Positions 35,132-48,794 of a stretch of DNA of 64,000 nucleotides are shown here, piece by piece. Origin of the DNA: Eriocheir sinensis (lineage: Eukaryota; Arthropoda; Malacostraca; Decapoda; Varunidae); NCBI RefSeq assembly GCF_024679095.1, contig NC_066518.1, positions 7,289,110 to 7,353,109 on the forward strand. Direction: 5' to 3'. Under the pieces are notes generated by a model, which had not been told where the DNA came from, did no database searches, and saw only the letters and a program-made list of their open reading frames with translations. Positions within the stretch are counted from its first letter, which is position 1; every line of letters begins with the position of its first letter. A program made the position numbers and the translations under genes.

Positions 35132-35501
35132 GAAGAAATAAACCTACGCAACTAACAATATTTTTTCTTCTTTTCTTTATATGAATCAACGTTATTTGCC
35201 TTTTTTTTTTTTTGGTTCATGTCTCCGTCAGCCTTTTCACGTCCGTCTTTTCACTTACTTCATGTCTCAATCTGTCTATTTCTTTCCATGGCTCTTCCAG
35301 TTATCAGTAATCTCTATATTTCTTCCTTACTATCCTTTATCCATGGCTGCTCTTATTTACATATTTTCTTTACATATTTCCAGTCAATAACTTTTTTTTT
35401 AATATTGATTAATTCATTTCTCTCGCCTGTCTCCATTCCCGTTTCCCGTTTTCGTCTTCCATAATTATCTATTACTGCTTATGTAACCCACTGTTCTTTT
35501 A

Positions 35502-36140
35502 GCATATTCCAATTGTGTTTATCATTGTTTTTTTCTCTCTTTTTAGTTTTCTTTATTCTTGTCGACTACTCCCTTGATTTATTTTTCCCTTTTCCCTTTT
35601 TATCCCTCACTTCCTTAAACTACACATTATTCCATCCATTTCCCCATCTCTGTTCTGTTTTGCATATTCCTATTGTATTTATTTTTGTTTTTTTCCTTTT
35701 TATTTTAATTTTCTTCAATCTTGTCTACTACTCCCTTGATATATTTTTCCCTTTTCCCTTTTTTATTCCTCACTCCCTTGCGCTACACATTATTCCATCC
35801 CTTTCCCCATCTCTGTTCTGTTTTGCATATTCCTATTGTATTTATTTTTGTTTTTTTCCCTCTTTATTTTAATTTTCTTCAATCTTGTCTACTACTCCCT
35901 TGATTTATTTTTCCCTTTTCCCTTTTTATCCCTCACTCCCTTGCACTACACATTATTCCATCCCTTTCCTCATCTTTTTGCATATTCCAACTGTGTTTAT
36001 TTCTGTTTTTTTTCTCTCTTTTTAATTTTCTTTATTTTTGTCTACTACTCTCTTGATTTATTTTTCCCTTTCCCTTTTTATTCCTCACTCCATTTACACT
36101 ATACTTTATTCCATCCCTTTCCTCATCTCTGTTCTCTCTT
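35502..36140. repeat. ~160-bp pyrimidine-rich tandem array, four copies
   Basis: GCATATTCC recurs at 35502, 35662, 35825 and 35980. Units share CTACTCCCTTGATTTATTTT, CCCTTTTCCCTTTTTAT and CACATTATTCCATCC. Open frames through it are hydrophobic repeat artefacts. Confidence 0.9.
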
Positions 36141-36269
36141 TATCACTTATCTCTCCTTCTCTCAGCTCGCGTGTGGGTGCATCGCTCGTTCATACTCGTA
36201 TATTTAACTCCCTCCACTCTTCTCTTCTTTCTAATCCCTTATTCTTCCTTTTAACTATACCTCACTCCC

Positions 36270-36470
36270 TTCCCTCTTTCTCTTCCTTTCTCTTTACTCC
36301 TTCCGTCCAATCCTTTCTTTCTCCTTAATACAACTTACTCTCTTCCCTCTCTCTCTCTTCCTTTCTCTTTACTCCTTCCGTCCAATCCTTTCTTTCTCCT
36401 TAATACAACTTACTCCTTTCCCTCTCTCTCTCTTCCTTTCTCTTTACTTCTTCCGTCCAATCCTTTCCTT
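36270..36470. repeat. 75-bp tandem array, three copies
   Basis: TTACTCCTTCCGTCCAATCC recurs at 36294, 36369 and 36444 (TTACTTC in the last). Confidence 0.9.
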
Positions 36471-36778
36471 CTTACTACACTTACCTCCATTCTGTCTTCC
36501 TCCCTGCCACCCTCATCATGTCACCTAAACAAGGCCGTGAGATCGCCGCCACGACCCTCACGCTTCAAATAAACAACCCTCACCCTACAATCTGCCGCCA
36601 CGGAGCCCGGGAGTGGACACGCAGGGTAATCGAGGCGAAGGGAGCTAGCCGCCGAGCCTGTGGGGTCGGTGAGGTCCTCTTTTTACGGCGTTTATGAATT
36701 TTCCGCGGGGCTTCTTACTCTCTCTCTCCCTCCCTCCTATAGAGTCTGTGTACCCTCTGTCTCTCTCCCCTCCGTGGC

Positions 36779-37460
36779 TCGTTAGGAAAGGGGTTTGTGG
36801 GGGCTTCCAACCATGCTTCCAATTCGCTTTCTTTCCCTCCTAGTTTCTGTACTATTGTCTTTCTCCTCTCTTTTGCTCGTTAGGAGAGGCGGTTGCGGGA
36901 TCCTTCAAATCGTTCCCTCCTAATATTTGTGCTCTCTCTTTCTCTTTCTCCTGTGTGCCTCGTTGGGTAAGGGGTTTGAGGGGGTCTTCATCCTAACCTC
37001 TATGCTCTTCGTCTTTTTTCTCTCTGTGGCTTGTTAGGAGAGGGGTTTGCGGGATCCTCCAACTCTCTCCTTCCTAATCTTTGTGCTCTCTATCTTTCTC
37101 CTCCGTGTGCCTCGTTGGGTAAGGGGTTTGCGGGGGGCTTCCTCTTAACCTCTGTGCTCTTTGTCTTTCTTCTCGCTGTGGCTTGTTAGGAGAGGGGTTT
37201 GTGGAAGCTTCGAACTCTCTCTTTCTCTCTCCCTCCTATAATCTCTGTACCCTCCATCATTCTCATCTTAGTGGCTTGTTAGGGGAAGGGTTTGCGGCAC
37301 TGAAGGTAGGGCGGTCACGCCTACCTTCTGGACGCTTGGGGAAGGTATAGAGACTGAGTGCCAAAGGGTACAAGAAGAAGTCTTCCTAACCCTTGTACTC
37401 TCTTTATCTTGCTCCTCTTTGTGGGTCGTTATAAATAGGATTTGAGGCGCTGAAGGCAAG
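36779..37460. repeat. Degenerate 70-110 bp array, about eight copies
   Basis: Variants of CTCGTTAGGAGAGGGGTTTG recur near 36779, 36883, 36959, 37029, 37112, 37182, 37274 and 37430. Two copies read GTTGGGTAAGG, alternating with GTTAGGAGAGG, which suggests a higher-order unit of two subunits. Confidence 0.75.
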
Positions 37461-37555
37461 GCTGAAGGTAGGGTGTTCTCGCTTACCTTCTGGAGGCTTG
37501 GGAAAGGTAAAGAGAGGGAGAAAGAGAGTGCCAAAGGGTATAAAGGAAGCCGTCC
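37300..37555. repeat. Direct repeat pair around CTACCTTCTGGA
   Basis: About 37300-37370 and 37463-37540 share GAAGGTAGGG, TACCTTCTGGA, GCTTGGG, AAGGTA and GAGTGCCAAAGGGTA. Confidence 0.8.
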
Positions 37556-37689
37556 AGGAGGTTGTCATTTGAAGGCCGAAGACGACGTGAAGGTGGCTCT
37601 TAGGACGCCGATCATTTCATCTCCATTTTACGAGACGGGTGTGTGGATGATGGAAAATGACATGCGTTGGAGCTTCGGGGGAATACGGA

Positions 37690-38345
37690 GTTGAGGTAAT
37701 TCTAATAAGGACAAGGTAGAGGTGAATTAGGTTCATGCTGGAGGATACTGACGACGAAAGGATCTCATAACGATAGCCACCTTCTTCTCTCAATACGTAT
37801 TACGGTTGGAGCTGCGGGGGGATACAGAGTTGAGGCTTTTCTACGAGTAATAAGGACAAGGTAGAGGGGTGTTAGGTTCATGTAGAAGGAAGCTAACGAA
37901 AGACGAAAGGATCTCATAACGACAGCTACCTTCTCACGACCATACGCAAGAATAGCATAAGTAGCCATGATCATATATGACTTAAGGGAAATGCAGAGTC
38001 AGTTTCTAATAGGGAGAAGGTAGTGGTGAGTTTGGTTCATGAAGAAGGAAGAAATTGACGAGGATAGGGTCTCATAACGACACCCACTTTCTTCTCTCAC
38101 TATACGTTTCACTTTCCCACAACCATACGCAAGAATACCATAAGTAACCTCTAGTAAGCTCTAATAAGGAAGGTAGAGGTAAGTTAGGTTCATGGAGGAG
38201 AAAGGTAAGTTAGGTTCATGGAGGAGGAAGTTGACGAGGAAAGATTCTCATTACGACATCCACCTTCTTCTCTTACCATACGCATAATTTTCATACAACC
38301 ACAATAAAAAATAACGCAAGTAGCCATGATCATATAGGACGTAAC
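37690..38345. repeat. Degenerate ~150-bp array, four to five copies
   Basis: GGTAGAGGTGAATTAGGTTC-type blocks followed by GACGAAAGGATCTCATAACG and CACCTTCTTCTCTCA recur from 37690 to 38280. AGTAGCCATGATCATAT occurs at about 37960 and 38320. Confidence 0.75.
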
Positions 38346-38579
38346 AGATGAACATACAAAAAAAGTGCCGAAAAACATGGGGAACAAACGACAACCGATT
38401 CATCTTCTACATTATCAGCATTCCTTCACGATTCACAATGTAATGCTGGTCCAATTTATCTCCATCTCTTTAGGACGCAAAATAACATACACGAAGCGAA
38501 GGGGAATGATACAGCTGCTGCCCACATACTTTAGGGAACGCAAATGATACCCAGCGAACACACGGGAGCGCTCGCCTCA

Positions 38580-38935
38580 TCTACCTTAATATACCTTTCT
38601 TTCTAAACTGATTTTTGGTTACGTTTCTGTTCCTTGCCCTTCCTTACTTTTCTCATCGTCCTGTCTCCCTTCTCCTCATCTAGATTAATATACCTTTCTT
38701 TTTCGACCGCTTTTTGTTATTATTTTTTGTTCCTTACTCTTGCTTGTTCTTTCTCCTCATCTAACTTAATATACCTTTCGTTTTTGACCGCTTTTTGTTA
38801 TTATTTTTTGTTCCTTACTCTTGCTTGTTCTTTCTCCTCATCTAGCTTAATATACCTTTCTTTTTTGACCGCTTTTTGTTATTATTTTTTGTTCCTGACT
38901 CTTGCTTGTTCTTTTTTCCGCCTGTCTCGCTTCTC
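38580..38935. repeat. 81-bp tandem array, four copies
   Basis: TTAATATACCTTTC recurs at 38586, 38685, 38766 and 38847. The last three are nearly identical. The 27-codon period keeps one plus frame open, but this is not a credible gene. Confidence 0.9.
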
Positions 38936-39109
38936 TTCATTACCCGTAACCGTAAGGGAGCGCTGGACGGGCCGCGGGATTACCTGCCGGAGGGACGAGG
39001 TAATGAGGGCCGCAATGACGAAGGGGGTGCAAAGGTAATGCGCGCGCTCTGATTTGATCGCCGCCTCAACGCCACTCCGCGCCGCACGCCCGCCGGTCAT
39101 GCTTTTTTG

Positions 39110-39113
<4 letters not shown>

Positions 39114-39160
<47 letters not shown>
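39114..39160. repeat. CT microsatellite (~23 units)
   Basis: Uninterrupted CT. A GGT-rich tract (39220-39288) and a CTA/CTG triplet tract (39310-39395) follow. Confidence 0.95.
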
Positions 39161-39162
<2 letters not shown>

Positions 39163-39499
39163 CGCGTATGAAGCGTCCTGTTATTATATAATGGGCTTGT
39201 GAGTTATACGACTATTATTATTGGTGGTGGCGGTGGCGGTGGTAGTGGTGGTGATAATGGGGGTGAGGTGGTGGTGGTGGTGGTGGTGAGGGGGATCGTC
39301 GTGGCCGTGATGCTGCTGCTACTGCTACTACTACTACTACTACTACTACTACTGCTACTACTACTACTGCTACTACTACTACTGCTACTACTACGATGAC
39401 GACGAATAAAACGACTGTCAACAACAACACATTAAAAATAATAATATAAATGTAACGATATTGATTTTTTTAGTCTTCTATTCTCATCTTCCCTTCCCT

Positions 39500-39539
<40 letters not shown>

Positions 39540-40002
39540 CACACATTGCCTTGTCAATATCCCGGCGCCTTGGGGCAGTACGACAGCTTGGCTCGTCCCC
39601 GGGGCAACCTAGCAAGCACCGCCTTATCAGTTTTGTCCCACCCTCCGCCCCCCAAAGCAAGGCCCGGGGCTAAGGTAACAGCGGTGAAAATAACCCGAGG
39701 AGTCGCCGTGACCCCCCACCGGAGCTAAACCAATAAGACGGGGCCGATCCACTCCCAACCCAGACACGCAGAGCTTCCTTTATAGATTTGTCCCCTGCTT
39801 GGAGAAACTCAACTGATTCTGATTCCCACGTTCTCGTATACACCGTCACCACTCACCCCTTCACCCCTCAACAGCTCCTACACAACAGACTCGAAACACT
39901 CCACTTCACCTCCTTCGCGGCTTCATGTTCATCACCTCCATGGTCACGATGCAACACTCCTGACTCCACCCTGACACCCATTCACTTCACGCTGATGCTT
40001 GT

Positions 40003-40259
40003 TTAACCCGGTAGCTGCGGGGATCATGTTTCTTAAAGGTCCCTCTAAGCGAGAAAATGAGAAAAAGTCATCACTCACGCAAACCATTCCATAATATATA
40101 TCAACGCATTTGTGATCAGTTTATGCATCATCTATTTTTGTGGGTTTATATCATGGCAAAAATGTGGCCCGTCGCTGCTACATGGTAAAGCCACAAATTT
40201 GGCCCGTCGCTGCTACATGGTAAAGCCACAAATTTGGCCCGTCGCTGCTACCGGGTTAA
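40003..40259. mobile_element. piggyBac-like MITE with TTAA target duplication
   Basis: TTAA (40003-40006) then CCCGGTAGC at the left; GCTACCGGG then TTAA (40256-40259) at the right. That gives a 249-bp non-autonomous element (40007-40255) with 9-bp perfect terminal inverted repeats, or 14 bp counting the flank. piggyBac elements insert at TTAA and usually start CCC. The right part contains three 35-bp units starting GGCCCGTCGCTGCTAC at 40166, 40201 and 40236. No transposase is encoded. Confidence 0.8.
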
Positions 40260-40734
40260 ATTATCACACCTTCCAATTCATCCAGATTTTGAGAACACAA
40301 CACACTGAATTAATCCTTGACGAGAAATACTAAACATTCACACATCGCGCCATCCCACTCCACCCGATACACGGTGCAACTGCATAAATACAGGAGATGA
40401 CACACTAGGTGACTAGACGTTTACACATCACACATAACAAAACACTCCTCTCGGGCGCTAATGACACAAGCACACAAACAGCTTCGCCCTCCTCACTCCC
40501 TGCTTTCGTCCTTGTGCTAACCGCCAACCACAAGGACTGCCCCCCCAACCCCGAGCACTCAAAGGGAGCCAGCAAACCTCCAACCACTCTTTACAACTCG
40601 TCATTCTTTACTTTTTTTCCCCTCCATGCACACCCAGACTTCCCCAGATGTGTTTTTTTTATTAGTATTACGCTCAACCATTTCCAGCTACTACAAGGTG
40701 TAACTGGGAGACAAAAGAGCATCAAGGAGCAGCA

Positions 40735-42121
40735 GGAGGAGGTCGCGGTGGGGGGGTAAAAAGGAGGGTGAGGAAGAGGAGGAGCGGGATCAGGAGAGAG
40801 GAAAGGAAGAAAGAGAAGGTGGGTAAATTAGGGAGGAGAAAGATGGGAGGGTGTGAGTTAGGGGACAAAAAAAGGGGGGTAAGGAGGGGAAGAGAAATGG
40901 GAGAGGTGCGACTGCGATAGAAGGAAAGAAAGGAGGAGGAGGAGGAGGAGGAGGAGGAGGAGGAGGAGGAGGAGGAGGAGGAGGGGCGGGGTAACATACA
41001 CTATTGAAGGTCACTCCGGCTATTTTTGTGCTTTGACCTGACTTCTCCTCCTCTTCCTCCTCCTCCTACCCGCCCACCCCCCCTCCTCCACCTGCCTTCT
41101 CTTCTAAACGAGGAGGGCGACCCACCGTTTAGGACCCTCGGACAAATGTGTAATTAGATGCCCAAACATTTGTTCTGCCGGCCAGCGAAGATCAGGTGTC
41201 CCGAAGTGCGTGTTTTTTTTTTCTTCTTCTTTTTTTCGGCTCATATTTTTTTTCTCCTGTTCACGCTTTCACTTCCCTGCTAATGAGTGCGTGATGGGGA
41301 TGCTGGGGGGGGGGGGGGAGGTTGGGAGAGATGGGAAAGGAAGAAAACGGCGGTGAGAAGGATGGGGAAAGAAAGAGAGGAAAAAATAAGTTAGCGAAGA
41401 GAAGGGAAAGGAAGAAGGGAGGAAAAAACAGGAATTGGATAGAAGGGAATGGAAGGGAAGAGAAGGGATGGGAAAGGGGAGGATGGAAGACTGGATAGAA
41501 GGAAATAGAAGGGAAGAAAAGGGATGGGAAAGGTGGGGGAGACGGTGAGGGATGGATAGATTAACGAAGGGAAGGGAAAAATAGGAGAATGAGAAAGGAA
41601 GACGGAGAGGGAGGGAGGAAAAAAAAGGAACTGGATAGAAGGGAATGGAAGGGAAGAGAAGGGTTTTGAAAGGGGGGGGGGAGAAAAAGGCGGTGAGGGA
41701 TGGATAGGTTAACGAAGGGAAGGGGAAGATAGGAAAAGAATGGGAAAGGAAGAAGGAAAGGTAGGGAAGAGAAGAGAAGGGAAGAGAAAGAAACTGGATA
41801 GAAGCGAACAGAAGTAAAGGAAAGATGAGTGAATGAAAGAGAATTGAAGGGAAGGCAAGGGATGGTAAGGAAAGGATTGACTAACGAAGGGAAGGGAAAG
41901 GAAAGAGAAGGGAGAGAAGGGTAGGGGAGAGAGAAGAAAAGGGAAAGGAAAGAAAATGGAGGGAAGGGAATGGAAGTAGAGGAAAGGGAAAACACGGAAA
42001 GGGAAGTGAATGGGACTGAATGGACGGAAAAATATGAAAAGAGAAAAAAAAATAAAGGTCAGAGAAGAGAGAGTAGGAAGGTCGGTCTGGGAATGAAGAT
42101 AGTGAAGAGGGGGGGGGGGGT

Positions 42122-42169
<48 letters not shown>

Positions 42170-42180
42170 GGGGGGGGGGA
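40735..42180. repeat. Long polypurine region
   Basis: G/A-rich on the plus strand at 40735-40985 (ending in about 17 GGA units, 40934-40984) and 41330-42180 (repeated AAGGGAAG and AAGGGATGG-like units, G-runs, GA at 42126-42166). The block 41030-41320 between them is mixed. Confidence 0.85.
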
Positions 42181-42319
42181 GTAAGGGAGGATAAGAGGCG
42201 GCGGCGTAAGTGAGTAAGTATGGAGGTGTGAGCCTAAAGTGATTTATTCAGGCACGCTTAAGTAACCTTCCCGTCGTGTGACCAAATTATTCCTCCATTC
42301 CTCCCTGATTTACTGCGTC

Positions 42320-42320
<1 letters not shown>

Positions 42321-42353
<33 letters not shown>
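42321..42353. repeat. CT microsatellite (~16 units)
   Basis: Uninterrupted CT, followed by pyrimidine-rich DNA to 42470. Confidence 0.95.
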
Positions 42354-42356
<3 letters not shown>

Positions 42357-43118
42357 CCGGCTTCCCTCTTCAGCTTGTGTCCTTGGCGTGGAGGAACAGG
42401 TTTTCTCCTTCTCTTTCTCTCCCTTCTTTCTTTTTTCTCTCCCTCTCTCTCTCTCCCTCCTTCCCTCCAGGTGACATCATTGTGTTTGCTTTGCGTTAGG
42501 ACTTCCCGTGTTAAGTTTGTTACCCTCAGGAGAGAGAGACTAGACGGGTTCTGGAGGTAGCTCATTTTATTTTATTTCTATTTTCATTTACTTTATTTAT
42601 TTACTTGTTTTTTATATTTGTTTTTTTCTTTTCTTCTCTTTTCTTTCTTTCTATCTACTTTTTCCTTTTTGTTTTCTTTATTTCTATTTGTTTATTTATC
42701 TATCTACTTATTTATTTGTGTGTGCGTGTGTGTGTGTGTGTGTGTGTGCGTTTCCATTCCTTATATCGACTTCAGACTACAGAGGACGCTTCGTTTTTTT
42801 AAGTCTTGTTGCTTGTGATTGAAATTTATATAAACATGGTAAGAAAGACTAGCTAATTAACTAACTAACTAACTAACGGGGAGCAAACGTCAGGGGGCGC
42901 GTTGCTTTACTCATCTACCGCCTTCACCTCCGACAGTCCTCCGAGCAGGCCAGCACGCAGTTACCAATCATAGAAACAAAATTATAGAAAGAAAACGAAG
43001 TAATAACAAATAAATGGATGGAAAGGCGAGATGAGAAAAAATAAGGAAAAGGTAAAGAAAGAAAAAACAAAGGAAGATGATTTATCCGTCTATTTTTACG
43101 TTGGCGATAAGAACCTTC

Positions 43119-43120
<2 letters not shown>

Positions 43121-43179
<59 letters not shown>

Positions 43180-43209
43180 GTTTCAGTCCTCTCGGTTTGC
43201 CCTTTCACT

Positions 43210-43253
<44 letters not shown>

Positions 43254-43291
43254 CCCCCCCCCTCTCCCTATCCCCTCACACAACACACTCC

Positions 43292-43333
<42 letters not shown>
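43121..43333. repeat. CT tract then two CA tracts
   Basis: CT at 43121-43175, CA at 43212-43252 and CA at 43296-43333. Confidence 0.95.
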
Positions 43334-44768
<1,435 letters not shown>

Positions 44769-45829
44769 TCCCCCCACGAAGACAATCTCGGCCAGGTGAC
44801 TTCCGCACAGGTGAGGTCAGCCAATCGGTCGGTGCACGTGTTCGACCCCCAGAGGAGTCCTCATCGTGACTCAGCCAATGCCTGACGTTGACTCCCCGCC
44901 ATGACTCACCCCTTGCTTGACTTGCTTGACTCATCCCAGCCTCTCGCTTGGTTCTAGTTTTGCAGGACGCGTCACTCCCACCACGCCCACGCCCACGCCT
45001 ACTGCCCCCACAACCCTCATCAATGACTAAGAAGAACAAAAATAACTACTACAATGCTATACGCCCGCCGTCACCACCCCCGCCTCCATTTTGCATCACC
45101 ATCATCACCACCAACTCGTATAATCATCACAGCTTCCATTAATAACTTCACAGATCAACATTAACAACAATAACCATAACAAACTCCCTTTTGCGTCACC
45201 ATCATCACCACCAACTCGCATAATCATCACAGCTTCCATCTTTAAATTGCTTTCCCTCCTCTTCTTTAAGCTTTTCCTTCTCCTCCTCAGTTGTTTCTTC
45301 CTTTTCCTCTTTAGTTGAGTGCTCAAGCTATCTCCTCCTCCTCCTCTCGCTCCTCCTCCTTCCTCTACGTCTGAGGGAGAGTTCATTAATCTTACTATGG
45401 CATTTTCTTTTAAGACCACCTTAAATCCTGAATGTTATGACGCAAAGGACTTCAATTACGTGTTCCTTTGTTATGTTCCTTCCGTCTATATCACCATCAT
45501 CCACAATATCACCACGAACACCACCAGTACACCACAACTACAACCACCACCATCTTCACTACATAACCCTATTTTGTTTTTTCCCTTTTTCCCTTCCACA
45601 GTAACCACCACTCCACCACAGTCACCACCACCGGGTCTCCCCTTTCCACCACCGCCACCACCAGCAGCAGGAGGTTCCTTCCTGCTCTGCGGCGAGTCCT
45701 GTCGTCCATAAATAGAGTCCTAGAGAGAGAAAACCAAGAATTCGAGCTTGTGGGAGTCCTGGGGGGAAGTTTGGGGTCGAGGGTGTTTAGAGAGAAAGGG
45801 GCGAGAGAATGGGGAGGGAAGGGGAAGAT

Positions 45830-46195
45830 ATGGGAAGGGAGACAGTGGGGGTCTTCCTGCGTGTTGGGAAAGGAAGGGGAAGAAGTTGGAGGGGAAGGGG
45901 ATGAGGTGGGAAGGGAGACAATGGGGGTGCTGCGTGTTGGGGAGGGAAGGGGAAGAAGTGGGAAGGGAGACAGTGGGGGTGCTGCGTGTTGGGGAAGGAA
46001 GGGGAAGAGGATGAGGTGGGAAGGGAGACAGTGGAGGTCCTTCTGCGATTTGGGGAGGGAAGGGGAAGAGGTGGGAAGGGAAGAGGATGAGGTGAGAAGG
46101 GAGACAGTGGGGGTTCTTTTGGGTGCTGGGGAGAGAAGGGGAAGAAGTGGGAAGGGAAGGGAGACAGTGGGGGTCCTTCTGCGTGTTGGGCTGAA
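45830..46195. repeat. G-rich tandem array, ~50-75 bp unit, six copies
   Basis: GGGAAGGGAGACAGTGGGGG (or a one-base variant) recurs about every 50-75 bp near 45834, 45912, 45963, 46020, 46097 and 46157, each followed by CTGCGTGTTGGG-like sequence. Confidence 0.85.
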
Positions 46196-46539
46196 GGGAA
46201 AGATGAGAGGAGGAGGGGGGGGGGGCAGGGAAGGCTTACACTTTGGGGGCAGGAGGGGGGAGAGCCGGAAGGAAAAGGAGGAGGAGAATCTTAATAGGAA
46301 CACTTTTCTATAATTTTCTTGCGCCTCGAGGGAAGGGGACGGACTTTGCACACGTCACGTAAACGAGGAATGAAGAAGAGATAAAAGCTTGGATAAAAGT
46401 ACGCCGCTTCGCATTCCCGTTCGTTGAAATAGAATGGAAGCCGCTCATTATTCACGCCCGAGGACCCGCTGAGGATGATAGCCCGGCCTGCAGGGGAGGT
46501 GAGGGTGAGGTGTTGCGTGCAGGAAGTGGTTTGGTCAGT

Positions 46540-46690
46540 CAGGGTGTGAGTGTGGGAGGCTCCGTGGGCGAGGCTGTGGGTGTGCCAGGAAATGTGTAGG
46601 AGGTGAGGGTAACAATATGGGTGTGGGCGTGGTGTGTGGGTGTTGGGAGGCTCCGTGGGCGAGGCTGTGGGTGTGTCAGGGAATGAGTAT
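46540..46690. repeat. Direct repeat pair GGGAGGCTCCGTGGGCGAGG
   Basis: Two copies about 95 bp apart, each followed by CTGTGGGTGTG. Confidence 0.8.
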
Positions 46691-46829
46691 ATGGGGAGGA
46701 ATGCATACTAGAAATAAAACAACAGGTCAGTCTAGAAATAAAACAACAACAGGTCAGTCTAAAAATTCGTAAAGAAGACCACCGAAGGACACTTGAGGGA
46801 GCACGTCAAGGTGGGTGTGGGTAAAGTGT

Positions 46830-48320
46830 AGAAGTGTATAGGTGTAGGAATGGTGATGGAAAACAACCCTCAGAAACTCTTCAGAAATAGGAGAAATTGA
46901 AGGTATATAGTATGTGGAGGAGGAGGGCAACAATGGTGGAGGTGGTGCGTGCTGGTAATGGTGGAGGTGGTAATGCTGATGGTGGTGACGTGAGGGATAG
47001 TATAGCGGAGGAGGTGACAGGTGGTGATGTTACTGGTGGAGATGATGGTGCTGTATGATGGCAGTGGTGGTGGTATGGTGCATTGATGGTGGTGAAGGTG
47101 GAGGGTGGCGGAGGTGGTGTTGGTGTGATGGCAGTGATGGTGGTGGTGGTGAAGGATGTGAAGGAAGTCGGTGGTTGTGGTGATGGCGGTGTCCTCCCTC
47201 AGGTGACCCGGTCGGCGCCCTCTGAGATGTGGTGGTGTGGCGGGGAGGTGGAGGAGTGGTGGGCGGGGTGGTGGTGGAGTGGTGGGCGGGGTGGCAGCCA
47301 TCTGGTCGCCCTCACCTCGGGGCTGCCTGACCACACCCGCGTGAAAGGGAAAACGATACACTGCTTTTTCTCCTTCTCTCATGGTGCCGCCACGCTCGGC
47401 AAACAATCCCGCGAGCACGAACAGCGGCGGCGAGCGCGGATTTGCTGGTGGTCCGCCGCGTTCGTGAGGTTGTGGTGGGGCGTTTTTGTATAGTCAGTTT
47501 TTGCCCACCGTCTGGCCCTGGAGTTGTTGGTCGAGTAAGGAGCACGGCAGCAGAATTAACCGTGGAGTTAACCCTCTTTCTCGGTCCACAGCGCAATGTA
47601 TTTACGTGGTACTGGTGCCACAAACTTTCCCAATACGCAAGACTTCGAAGTATATATCGAGCTACCAAATACGCTTGAATTCGCAACAATGCACTTCAGA
47701 ATATAATAGTGTGCACTGAATTTCGAAGTCAAGAAAATTTTGGAACAGGTTATCTCAGAAAAAAAGACGTGTACTAAAGTTCAATAAGACTAAACTTGCT
47801 CTCCACAGACGGGAATCACGTTTTTCTTCAGTTATTTTAGTCTGTCCAAGGTCCTTCTGCAGCATCAGTTCTTTTTCACTTGATCGGCTGATAAAGAAAC
47901 AAGTGAGGATCGGGTCAATGCTAGTAAGTTAATCGAAGTCGCCTGATAATTTACACACCGACCGGAGACACCTCAAGGTAGATACAGATAATAAGAAAAA
48001 AAAAGCGTTGCTCTTCCTTCTGCAGGTGCGTGCTTGGCGGGAGTTGGATGAGCCAATGGCGTGCCTATTTCTTTTCTCTTTTTTATTATTATTTCAGACA
48101 AGACGATTTTTACCACGATGCCATTTGTAATTATCATATTAATTTGCAGACGTGCTTGTCCATCCCATCACCTTATCATTATGCTCATATGGCATCCATA
48201 ATTACTTTTCGTTTGCAGTAAATACTCTCACTCTCTCATACTTACCGGCACACGTATACGTCTCCTCGCCCACTCACAGCTCGTTCAACTTACCAACGCA
48301 GGGAGAGGCAGACAAAACGG
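46830..48320. other. Intergenic, no gene
   Basis: GGT/GAT-rich DNA at 46900-47330, then unique sequence. An open frame near 47410 reads QRRRARI by chance, but the rest of the bHLH domain is missing. Confidence 0.5.
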
Positions 48321-48340
48321 TATACATTGAAATATATCAC

Positions 48341-48346
48341 TTTATT
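48341..48346 (-). terminator. Distal poly(A) signal AATAAA
   Basis: TTTATT on the plus strand. Use of this signal would keep the K box in the mRNA. Confidence 0.4.
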
Positions 48347-48396
48347 AGACATTTGTACTATCTTAAATCACTGGACGGTATACTAAGCCTACATGT

Positions 48397-48402
48397 ATCA
48401 CA
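48397..48402 (-). promoter_or_regulatory. K box in HES-gene 3' UTR, full CTGTGATA
   Basis: The minus strand reads CTGTGATA, the complete Drosophila K-box consensus and an 8-mer match to the miR-2/13 family 5' end (UAUCACAG). It lies between two poly(A) signals. Confidence 0.45.
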
Positions 48403-48418
48403 GAATCTATAATTATCT

Positions 48419-48424
48419 TTTATT
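48419..48424 (-). terminator. Proximal poly(A) signal AATAAA
   Basis: TTTATT on the plus strand, about 370 nt after the stop. Cleavage 10-30 nt downstream would fall at or before the K box. Confidence 0.4.
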
Positions 48425-48794
48425 AATTTTGAACATTATAATTATATACTCTATACTCTTTTTCTAAGCGAAGTTCCCGCCATAGGATGAATCTCTCGTG
48501 TTATTTTTGTACTATGGTGACGGCGAGGGTCATGGTGGTGGTGGTGGTGGTGCCCGGCTGGCCACGGACTTGACATTCTCAGGGGGATCAGGTGGCCTCG
48601 TGGCTCTTAGCTCCTTGGGAAAGAACTGGTCGAGCGTCTGGCTGTTCCCTTGGCTTCTCAGGGCGGCTGTGCGTGGCGGCGGGCGGGGGGCGGCAGGCGG
48701 AGTCTTGCCATGCACCATTACAGGGTGTCCAGCCTCTGGGTGGCACGACGTTCCTTCTCAGGTAGAGTTGTGGCGCTCACGCGCGTGACTCACT

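Larger units (their letters stand above)
48320..48794 (-). other. Probable 3' UTR of the minus-strand HES gene
   Basis: Runs from the stop codon (48795-48797) to past two AATAAA signals on the minus strand. It contains a CCA-rich stretch (48535-48552 on the plus strand) and a K box. Confidence 0.5.

Noticed and set aside
47083..47493. Open frame containing QRRRARI, like the HES basic region
   Set aside because: Only seven residues fit. No proline lead, helix or Orange sequence follows, and the frame runs through GGT repeats.
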